Assembly: GCA_934047225.1 (NCBI GenBank)
Contig: OW204009.1
Span: 14,760,501-14,824,500 of the forward strand
From: Ypsolopha sequella
Taxonomy: Eukaryota; Arthropoda; Insecta; Lepidoptera; Ypsolophidae
Length of the DNA: 64,000 nt
Reading direction: 5' to 3'
The translations under genes were made by a program, and so were the position numbers. Positions within the stretch are counted from its first letter, which is position 1; the number at the start of each line of letters is the position of its first letter. Below the pieces are notes generated by a model. The model made no database searches, had not been told where the DNA came from, and saw nothing but the letters and a program-made list of their open reading frames with translations. This document shows, piece by piece, positions 33,293 through 44,612 of the stretch.

Positions 33293-33755
33293 ATGGACGA
33301 GTTTGTAGCTGCTTTTGTTGGAGAAATTTTGGGTGAAGCGGCAATAGCTGCAGCGACACCAAGGCGCCGTGCTACATGGAGGGTAGTGCCATTTGATATG
33401 AGCGACGCTGATTTTAAAAATAACTTTCGGTTCTCGAAAGATTTAGCGAAAAATCTCATAAATATAGTGGAACCTCTCGTCCCGCAAAAGGAAATTGATT
33501 TGAAAACCAAGGTGAGTTTATTAAATAAATCGGTACCTTACTTACCTACTTACTTTGGTTTTACTGTAGGTAGGTAGGTACTTAGGTTACCTATAAGTAT
33601 ACCTATGATGCTTAACCTAACGATAACTTTACTGCCTTGTTTTTAAGGTTTTGTGTACTTTGAATTTCGTCGGCACCGGGTGTTACCAAGCTCCAGTTGG
33701 TAACAATTATGTGGTAAATCTATCACAGCCATCGGTGTCAAGATGCATAGGGGAG
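33293..33755 (+). pseudogene. PIF/Harbinger nuclease (HARBI1-like), first two exons
   Basis: Exon 1 is 33293-33511 (73 codons) and exon 2 is 33648-33755 (36 codons), joined in phase 0 by a GT-AG intron. Exon 1 has FRFSKDLAKNLINIVEPLVP; exon 2 has LNFVGTGCYQAPVG and LSQPSVSRCIGE. These are the helix-turn-helix part of HARBI1-type nucleases, which precede the DDE nuclease. A donor (GAG|GTAATT) follows exon 2 but no further exon was found, so the DDE domain is absent. The frame itself is undamaged. It may be an internally deleted Harbinger transposon; clear TIRs were not identified. A domesticated gene interrupted by distance is less likely. Confidence 0.7.
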
Positions 33756-34159
33756 GTAATTTATGCTCTTAGGTTACATTTCATTTGAAAATGTTGGGAG
33801 TTAAGTGTATTAAACTTTTAATACCGTATATTTTATACCTGAATAGAAATTAATATTTTGCCGCAAAATGTATCAATTTAAAAGTGAAATTGTAAATGTT
33901 ATAAAATTCGACTAACTTTCAATTTACAATCGAGAAAATGGATCGTGTGATTCACAGATAACTCTTTTAGTCGTTAGACATTTCTTTTTTCATTCGAATT
34001 CAATGTAGCATGGCGTTCAGAATACAGATTTTGGCTGTCGTTCGACTTTTTTATGTAGAATTCAAGTCATACGCCTTAGAGTCGTATACGAATTATTTGC
34101 TAATGAAGTGAGAATCGGCGTCTGATGATTTTGGTGAAACATGCCATTTCATAAATATA

Positions 34160-34700
34160 ATAGGCTAGGAACCTTTATGGTGAGACTCCGTTCTCCGTCC
34201 GTCCGTATGTCACAGCCTCATAATTTTAGCACCGTTAAAGATAAAGACATGAAATTTGCCACAAAAATAGTATTAATTTGCTTACATATCACGGTGTCAA
34301 ATAATATATGAAAAATTTGAAATTGTTCAAAATATTTCCAAAACAAACGTGAGAAAAACATTATTCTAAAAATACAATGTGGGTATCAAATTTTTAGACA
34401 TTAAAAAGCTAATTGTAAAAATATATGGTTTGGCTATATTTAATTGCATCTATTTCCAGTAATTCTTGAAAAACCAAAACGAACCTATTTTTTGTACAAA
34501 AGGAACCTATTAACGCTAGGTAAATAGATGTGTATAAGTTGACATATTTATTAAATTCAAGTTTAATTTCTATTGGATGCTATATATTATAATGCACGAA
34601 TGATTGTTTGACTATTATGTTCTTGTTTTGTAAATGTTTCTTTTACTGATGTCCAATATTTCTTTTGTACCAAAATTGGGTCGGTGTTCCGAGATTCGGG
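34160..34700. other. Non-coding stretch
   Basis: Begins with a GTCCGTCCGTATGTCAC fragment of the 'GGTTCC' repeat type (34190), then AT-rich sequence without gene content. Confidence 0.4.
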
Positions 34701-34711
34701 GTTCGGGGTTA

Positions 34712-35040
34712 TGGCTTTTTAAGACGGTAAAAATTCAAATTTCTGAATAAAATAAATACCACTTGTTACCTTACAAAATGAAGTGCAGGTTCATTAAAAA
34801 AAATCACGGCAATAATGTATAGTAACTTCAGAAAAAAAACAGGAATTTCAAGAAAATCTCTTGAATAGCATTGCGGCGCTACGGGTGTAACCTGAACTTG
34901 ACATCCTGTTTTTTTTTTCTGAAGTTACTATACATTAGTGCCAAGATTTTTTTTAATGAACCTGTACTTCATCTTGTAAGGTAACAAGTGGTATTTATTT
35001 TGTTCAGAAATTAATATTTTACTATCTTAAAAAGCCATAG
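34712..35040. mobile_element. Foldback MITE E
   Basis: Arms of about 130 bp: ATGGCTTTTTAAGACGGTAA / ATCTTAAAAAGCCAT, TTGTTACCTTACAAAATGA / TCATCTTGTAAGGTAACAA and AATGTATAGTAACTTCAGAA inverted. It directly abuts the truncated non-LTR ORF at its right. Confidence 0.85.
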
Positions 35041-35043
35041 TTC

Positions 35044-36061
35044 AAAGAAATTAATATATTAACGGTTCCTTGTGAATATATTTACCAAGTCCTTAGATAT
35101 GTCAGAAAAAATGTTGAGTCTTTCCCAAGGCTTGGTAAGCAACATTGTAAGGAGACCAGAAATAAGCATAAACTGGCTTTTCCAAAAATCAGACTCGCTA
35201 AGGTGAGTACCTCTTTTGTAGGACATGGTATAAGATTTTACAATAAACTTCCAAAGGAGGTCCTTACTTTGTCAGAGAATAAGTTTAAACTGTATATTAA
35301 GCAGGGCCTATTGAAAAAGGCATATTATAAAATAAATGAATATTTGGATGATGGTGAAGCATGGTGTTACAGTGATAATGATACTCGTAGTAAGTTATAA
35401 TTTAATTAAATAGTATAATTTCTTAACTTATGATTCCTCTAAGGTGTAAACATTAATTGATTATAGACTGTAAAAGGAAAAGGACTATATGAGACAGGTA
35501 GACAAAGATATATATGTTTTTCTTTTTTTCATTAACCTGAATTCCTACTGTCTTGTATTTTCTTATCCCTTGGTTAAAGTAGATATAAGTCATATATTGT
35601 ATAGTATAAGTTTTATGTTGAAAAAAAGACATGATCTTGCTAAGTTTCTTGCCCTTCTTCTTAGCAAGACTAATCGAATGGGCGGAGGTAGGCATGTATT
35701 TATATATGTAACCTATTAGTATGTAGTATATAGGATGGGATTTGGTCGGCCGCCTGGATTCGTGCTGGGGGCTCGGTTGGTGATCACTGAACCTTGTTCC
35801 TGGTCCCTGGCCGGGTCTCCGGTATGGGTTCGGGCGGCTGATTGGATTTTACCTTGTATAATATATATTTTACCTATCATTTTAATCGTAAATATATTGC
35901 TACATAAATTAAATAAACCTTTAATTTAGTTCATGTACATTTATTATTCTATTACATATATTTTCTTTATTAGATTAAATTTGACGTGTAAAAAGTGTAT
36001 ATATCTATACCTGCTTTGCAAAATAAACTATTTGAATTTGAATTTGAATTTGAATTTGAAT
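35044..36061 (+). mobile_element. 5'-truncated non-LTR retrotransposon, C-terminal ORF end, 3' UTR and (GAATTT)n tail
   Basis: An open frame of 119 codons (35044-35400) reads LTVPCEYIYQVLRYVRKNV, then TRNKHKLAFPKIRLAKVSTS, GIRFYNKLPKE and YYKINEYLD. This is the C-terminal end of a CR1/Jockey-group reverse-transcriptase ORF; the RT domain itself is missing. The 3' UTR (35401-36025) shares its second half with 1473-1890 and ends in GAATTTGAATTTGAATTTGA (36030-36061). The frame is intact, so the insertion may be young. The tail type is common in lepidopteran elements, and a third remnant of it is at 40275-40316. Confidence 0.85.
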
Positions 36062-36780
36062 AACCCCGAACCCTGTTTTGCCCAATCTCGGAACTCCGAC
36101 TTTTAAAACTAGCTAATAAGGAGCTCTTTTGCATGTGCCTACTATACACCTAGTACTATCTACCCTTGTTAAAGCAAATATAGTACATTGTTCACCGAGG
36201 GAAGAAAAGGGAAGATTACCAACGGGGGTGTAGTTTGAGGCCCGAGGCGAAGCCAAGGGCCTCAATACACACGGGTTGGGAATCGCACTTTCTCCCGAGT
36301 GATACATAGTGCTTTATACTACACCTGCGAGGAAATAGTATAATTTTACTTTCAATCAAGATACAATAAAAGTAACCGACTGACTCGCGTGCGATTGTCT
36401 CTTTTTATTTCCTTCTTATTTTTTATTATGTGCAGGAAAAGCAAGTGGCCAGTATCAATTTTCGAGTTTTATGTACGAGTTCGCAAAATAATACTGGCCA
36501 CTTGGCCACTTGCTCATTCTTTATGTTATTAAAAAAAAAACAGCACGTTAACAATGGATTTGCATATACTTTTTCTGCCCGCTCAAGCACGTTAACAATG
36601 AATTTTCATACACTTTTTCCCCCCGCATATTTGTATGACAGTAATGACGTATTTTCTGCATCGTTTTCAAAAAAGTAAGAAGGTACTTTCCGAGCAGGTG
36701 TAGTATAAAAGATATTCTTATTCTTATTAGCTACGGAACCCTAAAAACAATCCACAAACAATCAGTTGTCGTGTGGTTAT
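36062..36780. other. Repeats and non-coding DNA before gene C
   Basis: AACCCCGAACCCTGTTTTGC at 36062 is, in inverse, similar to 34672-34712, so those blocks may have been joined before the MITE and non-LTR insertions. 36325-36710 is bounded by ACTACACCTGCGAGGAAAT and CCGAGCAGGTGTAGTAT, an inverted pair, and holds AAGCAAGTGGCCAGTAT inverted in itself (36440-36515). No gene. Confidence 0.5.
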
Positions 36781-36929
36781 GTAGCATCCAATGTTATGTA
36801 TATAACAATAAATAAATCGATTCGTATTATACGATAAATATATGATGAAGATAAATATTATATACATTCACGATTCACGATCACAACATGAGTTATATAC
36901 TAGTGCATTCTTACAACAGACAGACGATA

Positions 36930-39900
36930 ATGGGGCCGATCACAATTATATGTTTGATAAACCTTTGTGGAGTTTTCAATGCAAAGTTATATACCGAAAT
37001 AGACACATCAAAATGTTTTTTCTTATTAGGTAAGGAAATTGTTATTTTTGTGATTTTTTGATACCTTGAGGAGCTATATGCTCGGTTAAACTTTGATGAA
37101 TTATTAAAAACAGAGTGAACGATATACCTTTCAATTTTATGAGTATTTGTAGGTAGCACAATATTTATTTTTTCAATGCATATGCTCGCAAAGGCCCACT
37201 TTTTATGCATCAAAACCGAACAGATAGTCGATTATTTTGCCCTAGGGCTTTATTATTATTATTTTTAATTTATTTACAATGGTTGGCTAACCTGCAGCCT
37301 TGCCTGTGTACCATAAATGTTATACTTTTTTTCAGTGTTTAACGGCTCTGGATACAGTCCTTTTGAGCCAATCATAATTTAAAGTTCACAAGATTATATT
37401 TTTTTTTATTTCCTCACACTATGCATTGAAAAACGTAGTATGATACACGGGCGTAAGAGCAATAAATTACTCAGTTACATTTAAAACACTCGCTACAATC
37501 GTGTTTTAAATGGTTCTCGTAATTTATTCCTTTGCGCCCTTGTAACATAAACTACTATTAACTATAAAGGGTCCCCAAAAGGCTGGAAGCATTCCCTCGT
37601 TGGATAGCTAAGCCACAGTATAAGGAAAAGGAAGCAGTATTACGACTGGGGAGTGTCCTTGAAATAAATACCTACGGCCACTCGATACGCAAACACGCAC
37701 TAGGGCTGCCCCGTGGCCAGTGACTGTTTGTTGCGTTACGTTTTTTTTAGGATTTAACCATTTCACCACAATTTGTCAAGGTTGATTTCAGTGCATAAAT
37801 CGTTAAGGCGATATGTAAAAGTTTAAGCGTCCCTGTTACTCCATAGGAGAAAAAGCCCTCGGTGCGAGATGGACGGATTCGTGGAAAAGTAGCAAAAAGT
37901 CGGTTTTTTATAAATATAAAATGTACTAAAGTTGCTATCAAAATTTCGTTTAACCAGGTCCTAAATATTTTAAAAACCCATCTAATAAAATATAATTGCA
38001 GTCCATATGTCATTCTGTATTGTCAAACCAGGAGAAATGGTGTTGAAAAGGGCCTCATTTCAATAAATATTTCTATCGAGCCGAATTTTTCCAATCGCGT
38101 TTCTGTTTTAACAGATCCCTAGAAAAAGCTTCCAAAAATAATACACTATTTTATCAAAATAATACATTATTTACTGAAGTAGATATACAAGTTCTTAAAG
38201 TGTCGATATTTTTTCCGTAGCGCCTAAAAAGGGAACAAAAATACGAAAGAGGTGTGTCAGGATCGTAATTGATGGTAGTCTACAATTCCTTCAAGACTTT
38301 TAGGAATTTTCCAGATATTTATTTAGTTGTTGAGCCGATTAAAATTTTAAATGCAACATAAATAAAATGAAAGAGGTGTGTTCGGATCGTAGCAGATGGT
38401 AGCTTAAAATCCTTTTAAGGCTTCCTAGGATAGTTTTACCTTGCCAGCTGAGTTGGTAATTTAAAAACGTTAATCCTGGTTCCGATAGAGGTGTATTGAA
38501 ACATCCGTACACTGAACAATAAGCATGATACTCGTAGTTACGTGCCATAATTTACGTAAAAAACTCGTAAATACGCGGGAGCGTCTCAAAGTTTTAGCGT
38601 GCGTACGTGACTAAGGCACAACTGCGACTGCCGCCCCCCCGAAGCCCCCGAGATTTCGAAGCGCGTCGTTTCGGGCCGTTTCTATGAAGACATAATACTG
38701 CTTCCTTTTCCTTGTGGCTAAGCTAAGACGCAGTCCGAGGTATGCCCCAGCCCTCCGGTCCCCCGAAACGTCGACCAGTCGCGAAGATATTTAGATATAA
38801 CTTAAAATTATGATTGGGTCAAAAGGGCTGTATCCAGAGCTGTTAAACAGTGGAAAAAAAAAGTATAACATTTATGGTACACAGGAAAGGCTGCAGGTTA
38901 GCCAACCATTGTATATAAATAAAAAAATAAATAAAGCCCTAGGGCAAAATAATCTACTTTCTGTTCGGTTTTGATGCATAAACAGTGGGCCTTTACGAGC
39001 ACTTGCAATGAAAAAATATTAAAAATACATTAGTTCAGCAAATTCAAATTCAAATAGTTTCAAATTCAAACATAATACGTATGTATGTCTACTTTTTATT
39101 ATGACTTCTATTTATCATTCCCGGTTTGCTGGAAGCAATCTCTTTTTAGAGATAAGCTACAATGTGCAAATAATATGTTAATTTTTGCACAATAAAGAAT
39201 ATAAATGAAAATTAATAACGTTAAAACAGAAAGCCATGAAACTAAAAGTTACCGACATAGCATTAAAATAATGTCGTATTTTAGGATGTATATATGTATG
39301 TTTTAGATGGCGGTATATCCATCCCTAATAGCAGGGTCTTATATGGAACAGACTGGTGACGGCAGCGGCGTCACTGGTGCGAGGGTTCCGGCACCGCACT
39401 CACCATCAACCCGCCTGCCCAGCGTGTCTGAGTATGGGCAATTCATCCAGGATGACCGCCGGGAGCGGCAAAGTCCAGCAATGGACGAACTGGGCTGATG
39501 GACGGATGGATGGATGTTCCCGGACAAATCCTGTTTTAGGCCAAATTAATTTTGGTTTGTCATAAAAAAACACGAAGATTATTTATGGCGGTCTCGCCTA
39601 ACTTCTCGCAGGACTTCCGAAAAACTAGTTCGGCCTATGCCAAACTTGTTTATCCTAAAATCGGGTTTCGCCGGTAGCATACAGGATGGCCTTTTAACAG
39701 ACGTCCAAAAATGTATGACTAGCCATATAACGGTGGTTTATGCTACAATTTATTGCTCTTACGCCCGTGTATCATACTACGTTTTTCAATGCATAGTGTG
39801 CAAATATAACGCCTGGCTAGACGGTAAAACTTACGCGCGCGAGATTTGGATTCTCACAATTGTTGTAGCTGTTTCGGTCATTCGCGGCCGGCACGAGCGC

Positions 39901-42574
39901 GCCCTCCCCCCGCGCCCCACTCCCTGCTCCGCACTTGTTCATTTTGTACTCACAGCTTACTCAGATCAGGACATCCTTTCGTACTTTCGTTTTTAGTGCC
40001 TTTGGAAACAGATGGCGCTGTCGTCGCTACAATATTGTTTCTGATTGATATTTTGTAGTTTGTATTGTATTCTAATAATAAGATTTAAGGCATTATAAAA
40101 TAAACTTCCAAGGTTACTCCATGCTGGAAGTATGATTTTTGGAAAAGCCAGTTCGATACTATGAAACAGTAAATTTCTTTTTTGAGATACAGGTTTTGTA
40201 CCATAGTAAAAGTTGTTCTATAGCATTGACTGAATAAGCTCTTCAAATATGGTTACACCTTTCTGTTACACGTTGTATACCTGCTTTGCAAAATAAACTA
40301 TTTGAATTTGAATTTGCCCCCCCCCCCCCCCCCCCCTGTATCCGCCAATGTATTTCAGGTGAAGATCCGAAGCCCGAATCAATAATGTTTTACGAAGAAC
40401 AGGGCGTTATCATGGCCGGCAACATGGCTACAGAAGTACGATGGCCGGTAAATAAAATAAGCCTCTTCTTTCTTGACTGAAAATCAGCGCTGAGGGCTCA
40501 CACCTTCAGCACGATGCTGAGTCAGTTGCTTTTTGCAGCAACAGACGCACCGAGACAATATTTATGTAATAATTCTGTAGATGTTCTTATTTAATTTTTT
40601 ATTGTTTTTCTCTCTAATTTCTTGTAGTTTTGTTAATGTTGTGTGTGGCTGTTGCAGCAAATGTTATTCTTTATTTTTCTTTCTTTCTTTCTTTCTTTCC
40701 TCTAGTTACTACATAAGGCGATACAAAAAAAAATGGGGTTTTTTCGAATCCATTTATTCCACAATTGTTTTGTTTTTTCCTGCAATTCTGAAATCCTAAC
40801 TAATTTCATTGTGAAATTGCATTCAAAATGTGGATATTTATGTATTTGTAAAGTCTCCTGGAAAATCGTTTTGACAAAATAGCTTAGTACATTTTATATT
40901 AATATAACACCGACTTTTTGCTACTATTACACGAATCCGTCCCACTCGCACTGAAGATTTTTTCGCATATGGAGTAACAGCGACGCTAAAACTTTCTCTT
41001 ACGTAGCTTCAAATGCCCTAGTTTGGAATGACTTATGTTATTGGCTAATAATCCATTCAATAGTATCGATTCGGCATAACACGTCTTAACTTGTTTGCCA
41101 GGACTAACCTTATTTTGAGCGTCCTGTCTTTTTCTTTCTTTATCAAAAAGACAAGGACAGTACGCTTAAATTAGGTTTAGTCCTGTCAAATAATTATTAT
41201 AGAGTGCGTGGAGGAGGGCAAAGGAATGGGTTTGGGGTACTTAGGAGGTAAACACCCTAAATGTACCTGAACCTGAGACTCGAGCTGAAGAGGGGGGGGG
41301 GGGGGACACCCGGAAGGCCTGAAATTTTGTCATTTTTTTGTTTTTCGCTTGAAACTCGAAAACTGTAGGTTCTATAAAAAAAACATATTTCGGTGTTTGA
41401 GAGCTGATAAAATTACCTACATTTGATGTAAAATAAAAAGTTTCTATCTGCAACCTTTCTCGAGCTATTTGCTTCTTTTTTACAAAAAACGATGTTTCTC
41501 ATCACATTTTACGTCATACTCTGCTCTTAACAACTCAAATCATCTTTTTAAAACAAACAACCAAATCAAGTTAAGAGAATGAAATTTACTTCATAATTTT
41601 GTATTTATGCAGCGCAGTAAGAGCCGAAATTATTTTCCACCTTTGGCGACAACTAAAGTAGGGCCACTGAGTGATGGCACTTATGACAGCTGCATTTAGT
41701 GATGAGGTACATTTCAAATTTCGGTTAAAAATAAAAATCAAGTGTAAGTTTACTCAACATTAGACACGTCATTCAACATTTAACATGGATTCGTAGCTAT
41801 CGGAGGGCTAGGCGGTGTAGTGCCCCGGCCCCCCCCCCCCAAGCTTTAAATAACTCTTTTCAACACCCTGAGCGAAGTTGAAAAGAGTTGTTTAAATATC
41901 TAAATCGAAAAAAGTATTTTACTTTCATTTATTTTCGTTTAGTTTAACTTCGTCATTGTTTTATTTTAATTAAATATTCATGCGTAACTTGGCAACCTCA
42001 AACACGACCTTTATAGGTCAAATGAGAAACTGTTTTTCTAAGAAAAAAAATTATTTGTTTCTATATGAATTCTATTGCACAATAAAGCAACATTCAAATC
42101 GAAAAATAATAACCGAAACAAGTAGTACATCACTATCAAAATTAATTATTACATTTTTTAATCCACACTTGCTTATAAATAATTACGATACTTTGTAGGC
42201 ATTTAAACGTCATAGGCGCCATCACTCAGTGGCCCTACTTTAGTGTTGTAAGGGCGCGTAAGAAACTTGCTAAGCCAGAAACCACTTTTGTTTTTCAATA
42301 AAGTATTTTCATTTTATTTCATTTCGTATCTCTCTGACCGCGATAGTACTTGCACTGTTATTTTCGGTACTACTATAATATAAACTTCTCTTTTCAGATC
42401 AAAGTCCGTAACGTCACTGTTTGCGTCAGTTTTAAACAGGTAGTCGACCTAAAGAAGACATTAGCATTATTGAATCCCTCCGAACAAGTAGTGTCATTAC
42501 GTTTTCCGGAACCTCTGGATGAAGACGTGATTTACGGAGCAGTAGTTTATGGGATACCGATACCTATACACTAA
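36930..42574 (+). CDS. Small secreted protein C, complete three-exon gene (MBF2-like family, inferred)
   Basis: Exon 1 is 36930-37029: MGPITIICLINLCGVFNA is a good signal peptide, followed by KLYTEIDTSKCFFLL; donor G|GTAAGG, phase 1. An in-frame ATG at 36888 would add 14 polar residues; the inner start is preferred. Exon 2 is 40359-40447 (acceptor GTATTTCAG): EDPKPESIMFYEEQGVIMAG then NMATEVRWP, with GTAAAT, phase 0; same length as exon 2 of A. Exon 3 is 42398-42574 (acceptor CTCTTTTCAG): VRNVTVCVSFKQVVDLKK, then EQVVSLRFPEPLDEDVIYGA and VVYGIPIPIH, stop TAA. The protein has 121 residues. AATAAA signals follow at 42670. The C-terminal V.LR......VIY..VVYG and the WP before the V-T-V strand fit the MBF2 pattern I remember. 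Secretion is predicted; function unknown. Confidence 0.72.
37176..37560 (+). repeat. Dispersed repeat R1, copy 4
   Basis: TATGCTCGCAAAGGCCCACT to GCGCCCTTGTAACATAAACT; near-complete. Lies in intron 1 of gene C. Confidence 0.75.
37607..38735. mobile_element. TIR element with 'AAGGAAAAGGAAGCAGTATT' ends
   Basis: GCTAAGCCACAGTATAAGG and AAAAGGAAGCAGTATTA (37607) are inverted at 38693-38735. The left interior (37780-38100) is a distant R2 relative with CCTGTTACTCCATAGGAG and GTGCGAGATGGACGGATTCG. At 38630 there is a C/G-rich tract. No transposase seen. In intron 1 of gene C. Confidence 0.65.
38806..39012 (-). repeat. Dispersed repeat R1, copy 5 (partial)
   Basis: From AACTTAAAATTATGATTGGG to GGGCCTTTACGAGCACTTGC; lacks the CpG block. 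Confidence 0.7.
39300..39700. other. Unassigned CpG-rich fragment
   Basis: A patch with higher GC than its surroundings has overlapping ORFs on both strands; the plus frame contains PHSPSTRLPSVSEYGQFIQD. It may be an old retroelement fragment, but I do not recognise it. The next part (GGCCTATGCCAAACTTGTTT, 39629) resembles 14100-14150. Lies in intron 1 of gene C. Confidence 0.3.
39740..39810 (+). repeat. Dispersed repeat R1, copy 6 (fragment)
   Basis: Contains TTATTGCTCTTACGCCCGTG and CGTTTTTCAATGCATAGTGTG only. Confidence 0.65.
40190..40358 (+). repeat. TE debris and C tract next to exon 2 of gene C
   Basis: 40190-40277 is the right half of a family B foldback MITE. 40275-40316 is a non-LTR 3' remnant (TGCTTTGCAAAATAAACTAT and TTGAATTTGAATTTG). 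It is followed by about 20 C residues (40317-40336) and then, after 22 bp, by the acceptor of exon 2 at 40358. Thus the DNA immediately before this splice site derives from transposons. Confidence 0.75.
41060..41200. mobile_element. Hairpin MITE D, copy 2 (partial)
   Basis: GATTCGGCATAACACGTCTTA, GGACTAACCTTATTTTGAGC and AGACAAGGACAG words shared with 30116-30285. The right arm is cut short at a junction with AATTATTATAGAGTGCG. In intron 2 of gene C; a G tract lies at 41295-41305. Confidence 0.65.
41650..42248. mobile_element. TIR element in intron 2 of gene C
   Basis: AACTAAAGTAGGGCCACTGA and GTGATGGC (41651) are inverted at 42219-42248. Inside are a C tract (41832) and CTCTTTTCAACACCCTGAGC/GTTGAAAAGAGTTG, a small hairpin. 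No transposase. Confidence 0.75.
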
Positions 42575-42789
42575 GGACCGTAGGATTAAATATAGTAAAA
42601 CGGTTATTTGTTATTTGTTAGTAATTTAAATTTAGATTAAGTTTAGTTTTTAATTATATTGAATTATTTAATAAATAAAGTTGAGGAGATGGTTGTGAGA
42701 GACGTTGGATAATATCTGAAATTAAATAAGTAAAACGGAAATATTTGGTTAGCTATATTTGTGATAACTTCCTTCTTGTAATTGAAGCC

Positions 42790-42960
42790 AAGTTTTTACA
42801 CAAGTCAAGTTTTAGGGTTCCGTACACGAAAAAAAAACGGGACCCTATGACTAAGCCTCCGCTGTCCGTATTTCCGTCCGTTTATCATAGGGGTCTACAG
42901 CTTCAGTCATGATAGGCATAGTAAAACCAGAACAGTAGTTTATCTTCAAGCAAAGGTACA
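42790..42960 (+). repeat. 'GGTTCC' repeat fragment and flank reused by the satellite at 53 kb
   Basis: AGGGTTCCGTACACGAAAAA, GGGACCCTATGACTAAGCC and CTCCGCTGTCCGTATTTCCG are 'GGTTCC' family. Next, CATAGTAAAACCAGAACAGT (42919) is the inverse of the ACTGTTCTGGTTTTACTATG word from which the 53-kb satellite unit is made. Confidence 0.6.
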
Positions 42961-43770
42961 TCACGCGGCTAATATGTGTACTACAGTACGCACACAACAG
43001 CAATATCTTAGTATACAAGGTAGGCGCTAGTCGGGGTCACGCCGCGGTCGCGCTCAGTCAAGTCTCTCGAACAAGCCGCCACGACGCGCGCCGCGCGGCA
43101 CCGACCAATTCAAATATATGTCGACAGCACGCAATCATAACGCAATCGAACATATTGTACTGTCTTCGGATGCCTCAATAATAATTTCTCAAATCCAGAA
43201 CCTACTCAACAAGAAAGGTGAATAAGAATTGATGGTATATATAAATAATAATGTGAAATGTAAACCGTATTTTCTTTGTTCACATTTAACGTAGGTGTAT
43301 GTTTCTCTGAAGTACCCAAAATCTGGGTGCACGACGATCTAGCTCTTCTACACTTCATTTTAGATTAAATTATTATTTACATCATTAGTTTAACATATAA
43401 TGGTATTAATATCAATTTATTGGTTTCGTAGAAGCATCGCTTCAATATAAAACATCATAAAGTAGGCCTTAAAACAGCATCTGAAGTAGCGTGCAAAACC
43501 AAATTTTGGTTTTCAATACAAAAAAATCCTTATAATGGATACAAATATCATAATTTACTTGCAAATACCATATAGCTAGATCTCTAAAGTTATTAAAAAC
43601 AGTAGAAACGTACTTCTAAATAAACTAGAATAGTGTTATTTTAGCCCGTGCACTTTTAGTGAATTAAAATATGTCCACACCGTAATTTGTGAAAATACGC
43701 GTTTAAAAGTTTGAAAACGCGTTACTAGAATTCACTTAACCCTTCCCTGCCGTTGCGGGGAGTGAACTAG

Positions 43771-43877
43771 TTTCTGTTAAGGAGGTGCCGCAAGCAGATG
43801 ATACTCGGTTGTCGCTCGACACGTGTTCTCCGAGTGTGAACAATATTCATCGTCATTCACGTATCGTTCAAATTCCG
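43771..43877 (+). other. Possible orphan exon 2 of a fourth secreted-protein copy (D)
   Basis: After TGAACTAG the frame reads SVKEVPQADDTRLSLDTCSP then VNNIHRHSRIVQIP, ending at a Pro codon before GTAAGT. Entry phase 1 and exit phase 0 equal those of exon 2 in A, B and C, and ..SRIVQIP recalls ..SRNITIP of A. No signal-peptide exon or third exon was found around it. Alternatively it is an exon of the surrounding broken gene, since exon 1 of that gene also ends in phase 1, but the exit phase does not fit that gene's next block. Confidence 0.35.
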
Positions 43878-44612
43878 GTAAGTATGCTTAATATTACGTT
43901 TATCATGTATATAGATCTTGAGGTTTTGGTAAACAACAAACATTTAATACCACGTAGCAATGAAACCTAATCTTACATTTTGATGTAATTTAAAAATGTC
44001 CAAAATGTCCTTCCTCGTCATGTCCTTACCAGACACAACTGACGGGGACGGTAATGACAATGTAGATTTGGTAATGACTAATATCTTTTAATTTATTAAC
44101 ATAAATGAAAAATTATAATGATTTAACGGGCATCGGCCCGTTAAAGTATCGGCTTTCACATAATTGCGCCATGTTCACGGAGTAAATCCATGAAAGCAAT
44201 GTGTCGAAATACAGAGACACTCATTTTAAAACATTATACATTGTATATCCCGTTAAATCTTTATAACTATGATTGAGAAAAAGCACTTTTTTTATAAATG
44301 AATAATTATGATAAATATTGTATATTTCAGACCCAGAAGCTATGTCTAAAAGGAAATTGGAGAAAGAAAAAGCCAAGCGAAACTGAAACAAGAGGAAAAA
44401 TTATGCTGCAATGAAGGAAAATCAAGAAAAGTATGGTTTATTGAAAGAAAAGGAAAGAAAAAGACATCAAGAAAGGAAAAAAGAACAAAAAAAGAGTATT
44501 AATGACATGAATCCCCGAAAAAAAGAGAACAAAAAAAAGTGGAGACTGAATAAGAAAAACGAACAATTTCCTATCAATTCAATTTATTGAAAAGATAGTT
44601 CTGCAGTTCTGA

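Noticed and set aside
36842..37033. ORF from ATG 36842 as the product of gene C exon 1
   Set aside because: The other frame starting at 36930 gives a signal peptide and a phase-1 donor matching genes A and B, and it splices in frame to exons 2 and 3.
39307..39565. Overlapping ORFs in a CpG-rich patch
   Set aside because: Open frames on both strands are expected from composition; no recognisable domain.
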